Source: Methylacidiphilales bacterium
GTDB taxonomy: Bacteria; Verrucomicrobiota; Verrucomicrobiia; Methylacidiphilales; UBA1321
Reading direction: 5' to 3'
Assembly: GCA_026225555.1 (NCBI GenBank)
Contig: JAMFSY010000126.1
Coordinates: 1-46,099 of the forward strand
DNA: 46,099 nt
The notes below the pieces were generated by a model. The model searched no databases and was not told the origin of the DNA. It was given only the letters and a program-made list of their open reading frames with translations. Positions within the stretch are counted from its first letter, which is position 1; every line of letters begins with the position of its first letter. Shown piece after piece: positions 1 through 8,208 of the stretch. A program made the translations under genes and the position numbers.

Positions 1-7
1 CGCGCCC

Positions 8-775
8 ATGGAACTCACGACCGTCCCGCTGCTGGGCACCCCGCTGGCCATCACCGATTACCAGGGGCTCCTGGAAATGTTGCCGGAACTCACGCGGCGC
101 AACCAGACAGCGGCCATCGATTTTTGCAACACGCAGATCGTCACGATGCGCCGGATCGATCCCGCGTTCCGCGCGGTGACCGCCGTCTATGATTACTTCA
201 TTCCCGACGGCATGCCGCTCATCTGGTGCCTGCGCGCGATGGGCGCGACCATCCATGACCGCATCTACGGCCCGAGTTTCATGCGCCACGCGTTCGTGCA
301 TGAAAAGAAGCTCACCCACTATTTTCTGGGCGGCTCCGAGCTCTCCCTGCTCAAGCTGCGCGAACAGGCGCGCGTTCTCAGCGGCGGCCAATTTCAGCTC
401 GTGGGCGCGCGCGATGGCTACCAGCCGCCGTCCGAGCACCAGACCACGCTCGATGAGATCAACCGCCTGTCGCCCGACGTGATCTGGATCGGTCTCGGCA
501 CGCCGAAACAGCAACAGTGGATCCACGATAACAAGCACCGGATCGCGCGCGGCGTCCTGCTCGCGGTCGGCTTCGCCTTCGACGTCAACGCGGGCACCAA
601 GCGCGATGCCCCCGCCTGGATGCAGAAACTGGGCCTCACCTGGATTTTCCGGATTTCGCAGGAACCGGGACGCCTGCTGAAACGGTACCTGAAATATAAC
701 ACCGGATTCGTCGCGCTCATCCTGATCGATCTCGCGCGTCACGCGTTCAAGTCGCTCACCCGTTCCCGCTCATGA
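8..775 (+). CDS. WecG/TagA/CpsF-family glycosyltransferase (GT26)
   Basis: This 255-residue protein is probably a GT26 glycosyltransferase that adds a sugar (ManNAc-type in characterised members) to an undecaprenyl-linked acceptor at the inner face of the membrane. Visible family signatures are PDGMPL at residues 66-71 and IGLGTPKQQQW at 161-171, with a basic C-terminal helix of the kind that holds these enzymes at the membrane. Length matches the family (about 240-260). The ATG at 8 is only seven bases from the window edge, and the frame is open upstream, so an earlier start cannot be excluded. The stop overlaps the next gene by ATGA, which indicates translational coupling inside the polysaccharide locus. 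The exact donor sugar cannot be read from sequence. Confidence 0.88.
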   Translation: MELTTVPLLGTPLAITDYQGLLEMLPELTRRNQTAAIDFCNTQIVTMRRIDPAFRAVTAVYDYFIPDGMPLIWCLRAMGATIHDRIYGPSFMRHAFVHEKKLTHYFLGGSELSLLKLREQARVLSGGQFQLVGARDGYQPPSEHQTTLDEINRLSPDVIWIGLGTPKQQQWIHDNKHRIARGVLLAVGFAFDVNAGTKRDAPAWMQKLGLTWIFRISQEPGRLLKRYLKYNTGFVALILIDLARHAFKSLTRSRS

Positions 776-1797
776 AAATTCTCCTGGTCGAATTATGGGG
801 ATTGGGTGATGCGACCTTCATGACCACGGCGCTGCGTCCGTTGCTTGAGGCGAAAATCTCCGTGACGATTTTATGCAAACCCGCGACAGCCGCACTGCTT
901 CAACCCGGTTATCCGCAAATCAATTTCCTCACCTTCGACGCGCCCTGGACCGCCTTTCGCGGCAAGTACCAGCTCTGGTCGTGGCCTTGGAAAAAGCTGC
1001 TCGATCTCGTCCGCACCTGCCGCCGCGCGCGCTTCGACGCGGCCGCTTCAGTGCGCAACGATCCGCGCGATCACCTGCTCATGTTCCTGGCGGGCGCGAG
1101 CCAGCGCGTGGGCTTTCCCCGCACTGGCAGCGGCTTATTTTTAACCAGGAGACTCCTCGCGCCTCCCACCGCGCATCGGGTCGAGCTTTGGAGGCTGGTC
1201 GGCGGCTCTCTTCTGGGAAAATCCCTCGCCCAGGCCACGCCCTTCCTGGATGCCAACGCCTATCGCCCTTTCCGGAAAGGCCTCCCGCGCGAGAATTCCA
1301 AACCGGTGATCGCCCTGCATTGCGGCGCGAGGATCGCCGTCCGCCGCTGGCCGGAAGCCTCCTTCGCGCGCATCATCCAGCTCCTGCGGCAGGAGTTCGA
1401 TTTTCATCTCGCGCTCTTTCCCGATGTGGACAGCTACGGGCGCGGCCTCACCCCGTTGGCCGATTCCTGCCATGACGGCTTGTCGATTCCTCAACTGGTC
1501 GCGGACCTCGCCGCGTGCGATCTGCTGCTCTGCAACGACAGCGGCCCCGGCCATATCGCCTCCGCCCTCGACCGGCCCGTCCTGGCGATCTTCGGCCCGA
1601 CAAATCCCGATTGGTTCCGGCCCTACGGCGATAAAAATCACGTGGTCATCCGGGACATCTGCCCCTTTCGTCCCTGCTTCGACAATTGCCATTTCCCCGA
1701 GCCCATTTGCCTGACCCAATTGCAGGTGGATGAGACCTGGCCGGAAATCCGGGATTGGTTTCGCCGCCAGTTGACCCTCCTCTCCTCGCGGGCATGA
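772..1797 (+). CDS. Glycosyltransferase family 9 (heptosyltransferase-like)
   Basis: A 341-residue GT9 protein. The N-terminus begins with the family pattern (ILLVELWGLGDATF). The C-terminal half holds the nucleotide-sugar site: CNDSGPGHIASAL from residue 254, followed by AIFGPTNPDWFRPYG. A cysteine group (CPFRPCFDNC, then a further Cys) lies near residues 296-313, as in many GT9 proteins. Known members transfer heptose from ADP-heptose in LPS core synthesis, but many homologues in capsule loci use other sugars. The ATG overlaps the stop of the GT26 gene. The next gene follows after 13 bases, so three glycosyltransferases are read together. Confidence 0.88.
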   Translation: MKILLVELWGLGDATFMTTALRPLLEAKISVTILCKPATAALLQPGYPQINFLTFDAPWTAFRGKYQLWSWPWKKLLDLVRTCRRARFDAAASVRNDPRDHLLMFLAGASQRVGFPRTGSGLFLTRRLLAPPTAHRVELWRLVGGSLLGKSLAQATPFLDANAYRPFRKGLPRENSKPVIALHCGARIAVRRWPEASFARIIQLLRQEFDFHLALFPDVDSYGRGLTPLADSCHDGLSIPQLVADLAACDLLLCNDSGPGHIASALDRPVLAIFGPTNPDWFRPYGDKNHVVIRDICPFRPCFDNCHFPEPICLTQLQVDETWPEIRDWFRRQLTLLSSRA

Positions 1798-1810
1798 TAA
1801 GATTCAGCTC

Positions 1811-2974
1811 ATGACTCCGCTTCGACCCAAAGTTTGCCATGTGATCCACGACGGCAGCGGCTTCGGCGGAGGCGCGACGTTTTCCCTCGCCTATTTTCCT
1901 TCTTACAACACGGAGTTCGAGACGTTCGCCATCACCGGACGCGACGGCGATCTCGCGGAAAGACTGCGAGCACAGGGGGTCCGCACCTTCGCGCTTTCGA
2001 TGGATCGTCCTTGGAAATGCCTTTTTTCCTGGCCCGCGCTTTGGAATATTCTGCGCCGCGAACGTCCCGATGTCGTGATCGTGCATGGCCAGTGGGGCGG
2101 CTTTTTTGGGGCCGTCGCCGCGCGTCTGGCGCGCATCCCGATTCTTATTTATTACACACATTTCCCCTCCTTTTATGCGGACTGGGATTTGAAGCGTGTC
2201 ATCCGTAATCGCATCGCCGAAAGCGTCACCTGCCGCTGCGCGATGCGGGTCGCCTGCCTCAGCCTCGCGGGCCGATACCAGTACTTGATGCGCCGTTTCA
2301 CCGACGAGGACAAGTTCGTGCACGTCCCCAATGGCTTGGACCCGTCAAAGCTGACGGAAAGGATCGATCGGGCCACGCTCAATGGGGAATTGGGACTGCC
2401 ACCGGGCAATCAGGATCCCGTGGTCGTTTCCGTGGGGCGGCTTGCTTTTCAAAAGCGCATCGATGTGCTGCTGCGGGCCTGGGCGTTGGTGGAGAACGAG
2501 ACGCCTCATGGCCGTTTGGTCATTGTCGGGACGGGACCGGATGAAGACGCGCTCCAACGTCTGGCGCGAGAACTCCATCTTCACCGCTGTTATTTTCTCG
2601 GCGCGCGTCCGCAAGGCTACCGCTATTTCCAGGCCGCTGATCTGGGCGTGATCTGTTCGTTGTTCGAGGGCCAGCCACTGGCACTCATCGAGGCGATGTT
2701 CCTGGCCTGTCCGATGATCGGCACCAATGTCGATGGCATCGGCGAGACCATCGTCGACTCCGTCACCGGGCTCCTCGTTCCCCCGGCGGATGCACCCGCT
2801 CTCGCCAAAGCCATTCTTGCGCTGCTCGCCGAGCCGGAGCGCGCCCGGCAGATGGCCGAGGCGGGACGTCTCCGCGCCCACGAACTTTATCACTCCTACA
2901 AGATCCTCGCCCGCCAGATTCAGTTGGTGAAGGACGAGCTCACGCAAGCCTCATTGCCGCAGGAGCCGGGCTAA
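1811..2974 (+). CDS. Glycosyltransferase family 4 (GT-B fold)
   Basis: A 387-residue GT4 enzyme, predicted to build the surface glycan on the cytoplasmic side of the membrane. The N-terminal Rossmann half has the glycine-rich SGFGGGA segment near residues 17-23. The C-terminal half carries VVSVGRLAFQKRID, VIVGTGPDED and the E-x7-E donor-site pattern in FEGQPLALIEAMF, then GLLVPPAD. Length is typical. It is the third glycosyltransferase in the plus-strand run. Its last 24 bases overlap the 3' end of the opposite-strand GT9 gene, so the two transcription units converge tail to tail. Substrate is not predictable. Confidence 0.9.
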   Translation: MTPLRPKVCHVIHDGSGFGGGATFSLAYFPSYNTEFETFAITGRDGDLAERLRAQGVRTFALSMDRPWKCLFSWPALWNILRRERPDVVIVHGQWGGFFGAVAARLARIPILIYYTHFPSFYADWDLKRVIRNRIAESVTCRCAMRVACLSLAGRYQYLMRRFTDEDKFVHVPNGLDPSKLTERIDRATLNGELGLPPGNQDPVVVSVGRLAFQKRIDVLLRAWALVENETPHGRLVIVGTGPDEDALQRLARELHLHRCYFLGARPQGYRYFQAADLGVICSLFEGQPLALIEAMFLACPMIGTNVDGIGETIVDSVTGLLVPPADAPALAKAILALLAEPERARQMAEAGRLRAHELYHSYKILARQIQLVKDELTQASLPQEPG

Positions 2975-4132
2975 CTCTTCGCCGACTCGCCGCGGATCGA
3001 TTTTCGCCCATGCGGCGGGCTGCGCGGAAGGCGGGACGAGCTTCAGGTCGGGCGAAACCATGTCGTGGTCGGTCCCGCAATAGGCACCCGCCTCCTCGCT
3101 CCGGAAGCTGATATTCCGGATAAAGACGACCGGGATTCCAGCGCCGTTGGCGAGATGGCGCAAACCCGAATCGGCGGTGAACGCGACGCGGCAACGACGC
3201 AAAAAAGCGACTACGGCCGGCAAGCCAAGTTCCCCCGCGAGCACCAACGTCCCCGCCCCGGTGCGGCGGGCGAGTTCGCCCAGTTCCGCGGCATCCGATT
3301 TCGCACCTAGATAGACGCCCGTGCAGGATGTCTTTTCCCGCGCCTGCTGGATGCTCTTCAGGAAATTCTCCCGTGGCCAAATCCCCGAGGGCTGGCGGCT
3401 CGTCACCGAACAGGCGAGCACGGGCGGCCCGGACCAATCGATGCCCAACTTTGCGCTGATCCGATCGACGGCGGCTTCGTCCTCCGCCCCCGGATAAACC
3501 AAAGGGCGCAATGACGTGGACTCCTCCGGCGGCAGGCCGGTCACCTGCGCGACCAGGTCGCGAAAGTAAGCTGAAAAGGGCTGGAAAACGCGGATGGAAA
3601 CGGGATGCGTGACGAGCCCGGAGAAACCCTTGTGTACGTAACCAACCCGGTTGGGAATACCCAACGAAGCCGCGAGGGTCAGGTCACGCCAGGAGCCGAT
3701 GGCGTAGGCGATCGCCGCATCGAACGAATAGGGAGCCACCTCGTTCCGGGCGCGCGCCAGCCAGGAAGTAAACCCGCCCGCATCATCGACGGCAATCACC
3801 CGGTGCAAATGAGGATTTCCCCGCAGCACCTCGGCGCTCGCCCCGGAGGCGAGATAGGTCCAGCGGCAATTCGGCAGACCGGCGCGGAGGGCGGGCAGCG
3901 AGGCCGTGTTGTAAAGGACATCGCCAATGTGACTGGGGCCGAGGATGAGCCCCTCGCGCCATTCCTGCGGAGCCTTGGGCAAAACGCCGCCGCTCCGACG
4001 CAGGGCCACCTGCCGGATCGGCGCCCGGAACTGCTCGGAAAGACGGGCGAGGAGATAATTGGAGGTGCGCCGGAAATCCTCCCGCCGTGGCTGCGGGTGG
4101 GAAAGAGAATCCGGAAGGGTGATCAGCGCCAC
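2951..4132 (-). CDS. Glycosyltransferase family 9 (second copy, opposite strand)
   Basis: A 393-residue GT9/heptosyltransferase-like protein on the minus strand. GPSHIGDVLYNTASLPALR (about residues 65-83) is the N-terminal signature, and FTADSGLRHLANGAGIPVVFI near the C-terminus is the acceptor/donor region. It differs clearly from the GT9 at 772-1797 and carries a longer N-terminal leader of about 60 residues containing basic, amphipathic sequence. It is the only glycosyltransferase read leftward inside the polysaccharide locus, and it shares a divergent intergenic region of about 125 bases with the GDPD-like gene. Separate regulation from its neighbours is therefore likely. Substrate is unknown. 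Confidence 0.85.
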   Translation of the reverse strand: MALITLPDSLSHPQPRREDFRRTSNYLLARLSEQFRAPIRQVALRRSGGVLPKAPQEWREGLILGPSHIGDVLYNTASLPALRAGLPNCRWTYLASGASAEVLRGNPHLHRVIAVDDAGGFTSWLARARNEVAPYSFDAAIAYAIGSWRDLTLAASLGIPNRVGYVHKGFSGLVTHPVSIRVFQPFSAYFRDLVAQVTGLPPEESTSLRPLVYPGAEDEAAVDRISAKLGIDWSGPPVLACSVTSRQPSGIWPRENFLKSIQQAREKTSCTGVYLGAKSDAAELGELARRTGAGTLVLAGELGLPAVVAFLRRCRVAFTADSGLRHLANGAGIPVVFIRNISFRSEEAGAYCGTDHDMVSPDLKLVPPSAQPAAWAKIDPRRVGEELARLLRQ

Positions 4133-4257
4133 GCCCTTGCTTAACCTTTATCCGCGCATCTGGGAATCCCGGATCGCTCACGGCATGGCCGCGATTCGGG
4201 AAAGGACTTTTATCTTGCTGGAGGCGGTCGCTCCTTCACTATGAATAGGTTCCCGTT

Positions 4258-4938
4258 ATGGCCGTCGAAATCCTAGCGCATCGCGCCAATCTCACCGGGC
4301 CCCGTCCTTCTACGGAAAACAGCGTGGCGGCCTGCCGCGAGGCTCTGGAAGAGGGTTTTGGCCTGGAGATCGATTTACGCCGCGACGCGGGTGGAGAATT
4401 TTATATCAGCCACGATCCGGCCGCGCGGACACCGGCCAATGTGCTCGATTCCTATCGCCCTCTTTTCACCGCGCATCCCGGTCTGCCCATCGCGGTTAAT
4501 GTGAAGGAACTGGGCTATGAAGAGGCGTTGATCGATCTGCAACGCCAGGGCATTTTCGGGCGGCGCGATTTTTACTTCGACTTCGAATTGCTCGAACCCA
4601 AAGATCCCGGCCACTCGCAACGCGTACTGGCCCAATTTCCCGGCGGCGGCACGACTCGCGTCGCCTCCCGCCTGAGCGATCGGAAGGAACCGCTCACCCA
4701 ATGCCTGGCCATTCCCTCCCACGCCGTTTGGGCCGATGAGTTCGATTCGCTCTGGCTGACGGAAGATGTCATTCATGCCGTACACGAAGCCGGGCGGCTG
4801 CTTTACGCCATCTCGCCGGAGCTCCACGGCTTCACTCCCCAAGAGCGGCTGGACCGCTGGGCCGACTTCAAGGCGTGGAAAATCGATGGCCTCTGCACCG
4901 ATTACGCCTTGGAAGCGCGCGATTTTTTTGGAAGATAG
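4258..4938 (+). CDS. Glycerophosphodiester phosphodiesterase-like protein
   Basis: A 226-residue protein resembling a compact GDPD/PI-PLC-like TIM barrel. The metal and catalytic motifs are visible: HR at residues 8-9, EN at 20-21, E37 and D39 in LEIDLRRD, and H52-D53 in ISHDP. It has no signal peptide, so it acts in the cytoplasm. Classical GDPDs hydrolyse glycerophosphodiesters to glycerol-3-phosphate. Placed at the head of a cupin/HAD/nucleotidyltransferase cassette within an export locus, it more probably processes a small phosphodiester precursor or intermediate of the glycan than lipid-breakdown products; that is inference. The protein is slightly shorter than most GDPDs, chiefly in the C-terminal part. 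Confidence 0.75.
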   Translation: MAVEILAHRANLTGPRPSTENSVAACREALEEGFGLEIDLRRDAGGEFYISHDPAARTPANVLDSYRPLFTAHPGLPIAVNVKELGYEEALIDLQRQGIFGRRDFYFDFELLEPKDPGHSQRVLAQFPGGGTTRVASRLSDRKEPLTQCLAIPSHAVWADEFDSLWLTEDVIHAVHEAGRLLYAISPELHGFTPQERLDRWADFKAWKIDGLCTDYALEARDFFGR

Positions 4939-4947
4939 AGACTGCCC

Positions 4948-5277
4948 ATGGAACTTCATTCGCTGAACCAGTTCACCAAGGGGTGGTTTGTGGGCAAGTT
5001 CGCGCCCACGCTGATCGACACCGGCGACGTCGAGGTCGCGGTGAAACATTATCGCGCGGGCGATTCGGAACCACGCCACCATCATCGCGTGGCCACGGAA
5101 ATCACGGCCATCATTTCCGGCACCGTGCGGATGAATGGCCGGGAAATCGGCGCGGGCGAGATCATCAAACTCGCCCCGGGAACCGCGGCTGATTTTGCGG
5201 CGGTGACCGATGCTGTGACCGTCGTGGTGAAGCATCCGGGCGCCTCCAACGATAAATATCCGGGCGACGCGCCATGA
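4948..5277 (+). CDS. Small cupin-domain protein
   Basis: A 109-residue single-domain cupin. The conserved metal-binding motif 1 is present as RHHHRVATEITAIISG (residues 37-52, with three consecutive histidines and a Glu), and the second motif is represented by the GEIIKLAPG region. No other domain is attached. Small cupins in sugar-nucleotide loci often act as epimerases or isomerases, or as binding proteins, but this one cannot be assigned. It starts 9 bases after the GDPD-like gene and its stop overlaps the HAD gene start (ATGA), so it belongs to the same translationally coupled cassette. Confidence 0.78.
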   Translation: MELHSLNQFTKGWFVGKFAPTLIDTGDVEVAVKHYRAGDSEPRHHHRVATEITAIISGTVRMNGREIGAGEIIKLAPGTAADFAAVTDAVTVVVKHPGASNDKYPGDAP

Positions 5278-5897
5278 AAATCAAAGCGATCCTGTTCGAT
5301 CTCGACGGCGTGCTGGTCGATGCAACGGAGTGGCATTACGAAGCGCTCAACCGCGCGCTCGGCCTCTTCGGCTACGGTATCTCGCGCTACGAACATCTCA
5401 CGACTTACAACGGTCTGCCCACCCGCAAGAAACTCGAAATGCTCAGCATCGAGAAGGGTCTGCCCCGGGGCCTGCATGCCATGCTCAACCGGATCAAGCA
5501 GAAGTACACGCAGGAGGAAATCCTGACCCGCTGCACGCCCATCTTCGAAAAGGAATTCATGCTCAATCGGCTCAAGCGCGAGGGCTACCTCATGGCCGTC
5601 TGCTCAAATTCGGTGCGCGACAGCGTAAGCCTCATGCTCCACGCCAGCGGCATTCGCGAGCTCTTCGACGTCATCGTGAGCAACGAGGACGTCTCCCGTC
5701 CCAAGCCCGATCCCGAAATGTATTTGCAGGCCTGCGAACGGCTCGGCGTCGTGCCGGAGGAAACCGTGATGGTCGAGGACGCGGGCTACGGCGTCGAGGC
5801 GGCGCGGCGGGCCGGCGGACAAGTCTGCGTGGTGAGCGGCTTCACCGAGGTCGATTATTATCGCATCCGGGAATTCATCAACGAAGTGGAGAAATAA
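5274..5897 (+). CDS. HAD-superfamily hydrolase (beta-phosphoglucomutase-like)
   Basis: A 207-residue HAD phosphatase/mutase. All four motifs are present: nucleophile Asp9 and acid Asp11 in LFDLDGVLVD, Ser in VCSNS, Lys in RPKPDPE, and the acidic pair in VEDAGYG. The all-helical cap sits between motifs I and II, as in the beta-PGM subgroup. It probably dephosphorylates or isomerises a small phosphorylated metabolite in the cytoplasm. Overlap with the cupin upstream and a one-base gap to the nucleotidyltransferase downstream show the three are made together, so the substrate is most likely an intermediate on the way to an NDP-activated building block. Confidence 0.85.
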   Translation: MKIKAILFDLDGVLVDATEWHYEALNRALGLFGYGISRYEHLTTYNGLPTRKKLEMLSIEKGLPRGLHAMLNRIKQKYTQEEILTRCTPIFEKEFMLNRLKREGYLMAVCSNSVRDSVSLMLHASGIRELFDVIVSNEDVSRPKPDPEMYLQACERLGVVPEETVMVEDAGYGVEAARRAGGQVCVVSGFTEVDYYRIREFINEVEK

Positions 5898-5898
5898 A

Positions 5899-6645
5899 AT
5901 GCAGGTCGTCATTCCCCTGGCCGGACGCGGCAGCCGCTTCGAGGAAAAAGGCTACACCTTCCCCAAGCCGCTGATCGAAATCGGCAACCGCTCCATGATC
6001 GAGATGGTGCTCGAGAACATGCAACTGCCCGGCGACGCGCAGGTGACCTTCATCTGCCGCGCTGAACACCTCACCCGCTTCCATCTCGACGACGTGCTCC
6101 GCCTGCTCGCGCCCGGCTGCCGGGTCATCGCCTTGCAAAACGAGACCGCCGGCGCTCTTTGCTCGGTGCTCCTGGCCATCGATCAGATCGCGCCGGAAAA
6201 GGAAGTGCTGATCGCGAATGGCGACCAGCTTTTCTCCACCTCGCTCGCACCTTACTACGAGGCTTGCCGCGCTCCCGAGGTCGACGGCTGCATCCTCACC
6301 TTCAGCGCCACGCATCCGCGCTGGTCCTTCGCGCGTACCGACGACGAGGGCCGTGTCATCGGAGTTGCGGAAAAGCGGCCGATCAGCCGCCAGGCCACGG
6401 CGGGCTTCTATTATTTCCGCCGCGCCGCCGACCTGATCGCCGGGGCCGAGCAAATGATCCTCAAGGGATTGCGCACCGCGGACCAGTTCTTCGTCTGCCC
6501 GGTCTATAATGAATTGATTCTCAGCGGGAAAAATATCCGCACGTATCATCTCCCCGAGGACTCCATGCACAGCCTGGGCACGCCGGAAGACCTGGAAAAC
6601 TTCATCCGCACGAGCGGCGCGACCTTCTCATGCTCCACATCGTAA
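5899..6645 (+). CDS. Sugar/alcohol-phosphate nucleotidyltransferase (first paralogue)
   Basis: A 248-residue GT-A/nucleotidyltransferase fold protein. The N-terminus has the NTP-binding loop LAGRGSRF (residues 7-14) and FPKPLIEIG. ANGDQLF supplies the metal-binding Asp, and a lysine is conserved in VAEKRP. It probably joins NTP to a small phosphorylated compound, giving an activated donor for the glycan assembled and exported by the neighbouring genes. It is homologous along its whole length to the gene immediately downstream, which overlaps it by 16 bases: a tandem duplication that has diverged. The specific product is unknown. Confidence 0.82.
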   Translation: MQVVIPLAGRGSRFEEKGYTFPKPLIEIGNRSMIEMVLENMQLPGDAQVTFICRAEHLTRFHLDDVLRLLAPGCRVIALQNETAGALCSVLLAIDQIAPEKEVLIANGDQLFSTSLAPYYEACRAPEVDGCILTFSATHPRWSFARTDDEGRVIGVAEKRPISRQATAGFYYFRRAADLIAGAEQMILKGLRTADQFFVCPVYNELILSGKNIRTYHLPEDSMHSLGTPEDLENFIRTSGATFSCSTS

Positions 6646-7382
6646 TCCCGATGGCGGGCCATGGCTCCCGCTTCGCCCAGGCCGGTTTCGCCACGCCCAA
6701 GCCGTTGATCCCGCTCGGCGGTCGACCCATGATCGAATGGGTAATCGACAACGTGCGCCCCCAACGCGCCCACCGGTTCTACTTTCTCTGCCTGGCGAAA
6801 CATCTCGAAAGCTATCCCGAAGTCCCCGCCACACTGCGCCGCCTTTGTCCCGGCTGCGAAGTCATTCCCGTTTCCGGCGTGACGGAAGGCGCAGCCTGCA
6901 CCGTCCTGCTCGCGCGGAAATGGATCGACCACGACGAGCCGCTCATGATCGCCAACAGCGACCAATATGTGGACCTACCGATCGACGATTATCTCGCCAT
7001 TGGCGACGATACCGCCGTCGCGGGTTGGATCATGACCTTCTGGTCCGACCACCCCAAGTGGTCCTATTGTCGCATGCGCCCGGATGACACCGTGGGCGAA
7101 GTCGTCGAGAAGCAGGTTGTCAGCAACGAAGCCACGGTCGGCATCTATAATTTCCAGCGGGGCCGCGATTTCGTCCGCGCCGCCGATGCGATGATCGCGG
7201 CGGACCTGCGCGTGAACAACGAATTTTATGTCGCGCCCTGCTACAACCAGCTCATCGCCGAAGGCGGCCGCATCCTCGTCAAGCGCACCGGCCGCGAGGG
7301 CGACGGCATGTACGGCCTCGGCATTCCCGAAGACGTGAACCTGTTCGCGCGGAAGCGGGAGCTCGCTCCTGTGGTACCGTAG
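6630..7382 (+). CDS. Sugar/alcohol-phosphate nucleotidyltransferase (second paralogue)
   Basis: A 250-residue homologue of the upstream gene, with MAGHGSRF in the NTP loop (His where the first copy has Arg), TPKPLIPLG, ANSDQYVD for the metal-binding Asp and VVEKQVVS near the active site. The start lies inside the 3' end of the first copy, so translation is coupled. Two non-identical copies side by side suggest either that two different activated compounds are needed or that the proteins work as a heteromer. It ends ten bases before the Wzm-type permease, tying precursor supply to export. Confidence 0.82.
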   Translation: MLHIVIPMAGHGSRFAQAGFATPKPLIPLGGRPMIEWVIDNVRPQRAHRFYFLCLAKHLESYPEVPATLRRLCPGCEVIPVSGVTEGAACTVLLARKWIDHDEPLMIANSDQYVDLPIDDYLAIGDDTAVAGWIMTFWSDHPKWSYCRMRPDDTVGEVVEKQVVSNEATVGIYNFQRGRDFVRAADAMIAADLRVNNEFYVAPCYNQLIAEGGRILVKRTGREGDGMYGLGIPEDVNLFARKRELAPVVP

Positions 7383-7392
7383 ACCTCACGGC

Positions 7393-8208
7393 ATGGAACT
7401 TCACATCACCTCCCAGCGCCCTTCCCTCGGCGCCTCCTTGCGGGAACTGATCGCCTATCGCGACCTCCTCTGGATCCTCGCCCAACGTGAAATCAGCGTC
7501 CGCTATAAACAAACCGCCCTCGGCATTCTCTGGGTCGTGCTCCAGCCGGTCATCACCAGCCTGCTCTTCACCGTCATCTTTGGCATCTTCGTCAAAATCG
7601 ACGTGGGCATTCCCTACATCCTTTTTTCGTTCAGCGGCACGACTTTGGTCGGCACCCTTTTTTCCAACGCCCTGGGCCGCGCCGGGCTCAGCGTGATCGC
7701 CGATGAAAAGCTGATCACCAAGGTCTACTTCCCGCGCGCCACCATTCCCCTCGCCTCCATCCTCGCCTCCGGCTTCGACTACCTGGTCTCGCTCGTCCTG
7801 CTCCTCATCGTCGCCGCGTGCTACGGTTACTTCCCCGGTGTCCAACTGCTGGCCATCCTCCCCGCCACGCTCATCGCCGTCCTCGCCTCCGCCGGATTGG
7901 GTACCGCCTTTGCCGGGTGGACCGTCCGTTATCGCGACTTCCGCTACGTCGTCCCCTTCTTTCTGCAACTGACACTTTATGTCTCCCCCGTCATCTACCC
8001 GCTGACCAAGTTTCCCGAACCCTATCGCACCCTCTTTTATCTCAATCCGATGTCCGGCGCGCTCGACCTCTTTCGCTACGGCATCACCGGCGTAACGACG
8101 CTTCATCCCTTGGGCATCGCCATCTCCTCCGCCATCGCCGTCCTGCTCTTTCTCCTCGGCGGGGCCGCTTTTCAGAAAGTGGAGCAATCCTTCGCCGACC
8201 ACATATGA
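7393..8208 (+). CDS. wzm: ABC transporter permease for polysaccharide export (Wzm type)
   Basis: A 271-residue inner-membrane permease of the ABC-2 family. About six hydrophobic segments are visible, starting with ILWVVLQPVITSLLFTVIFG near residue 40. The N-terminal cytoplasmic part has the family pattern LLWILAQREISVRYKQTALG. It forms the channel that moves a finished, lipid-linked polysaccharide (O-antigen or capsule) across the inner membrane, working with the ATPase encoded next. The stop and the ATPase start overlap (ATATGA), the usual arrangement for a wzm-wzt pair. The symbol is given by family, not by proven substrate. Confidence 0.9.
   Translation: MELHITSQRPSLGASLRELIAYRDLLWILAQREISVRYKQTALGILWVVLQPVITSLLFTVIFGIFVKIDVGIPYILFSFSGTTLVGTLFSNALGRAGLSVIADEKLITKVYFPRATIPLASILASGFDYLVSLVLLLIVAACYGYFPGVQLLAILPATLIAVLASAGLGTAFAGWTVRYRDFRYVVPFFLQLTLYVSPVIYPLTKFPEPYRTLFYLNPMSGALDLFRYGITGVTTLHPLGIAISSAIAVLLFLLGGAAFQKVEQSFADHI

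Noticed and set aside
7818..8204. Long in-frame extension upstream of the Wzt ATPase start
   Set aside because: It lies entirely inside the permease gene in another frame and encodes an Arg/Pro/His-rich sequence typical of a shadow frame; the ATG at 8205 overlaps the permease stop as expected for wzm-wzt.
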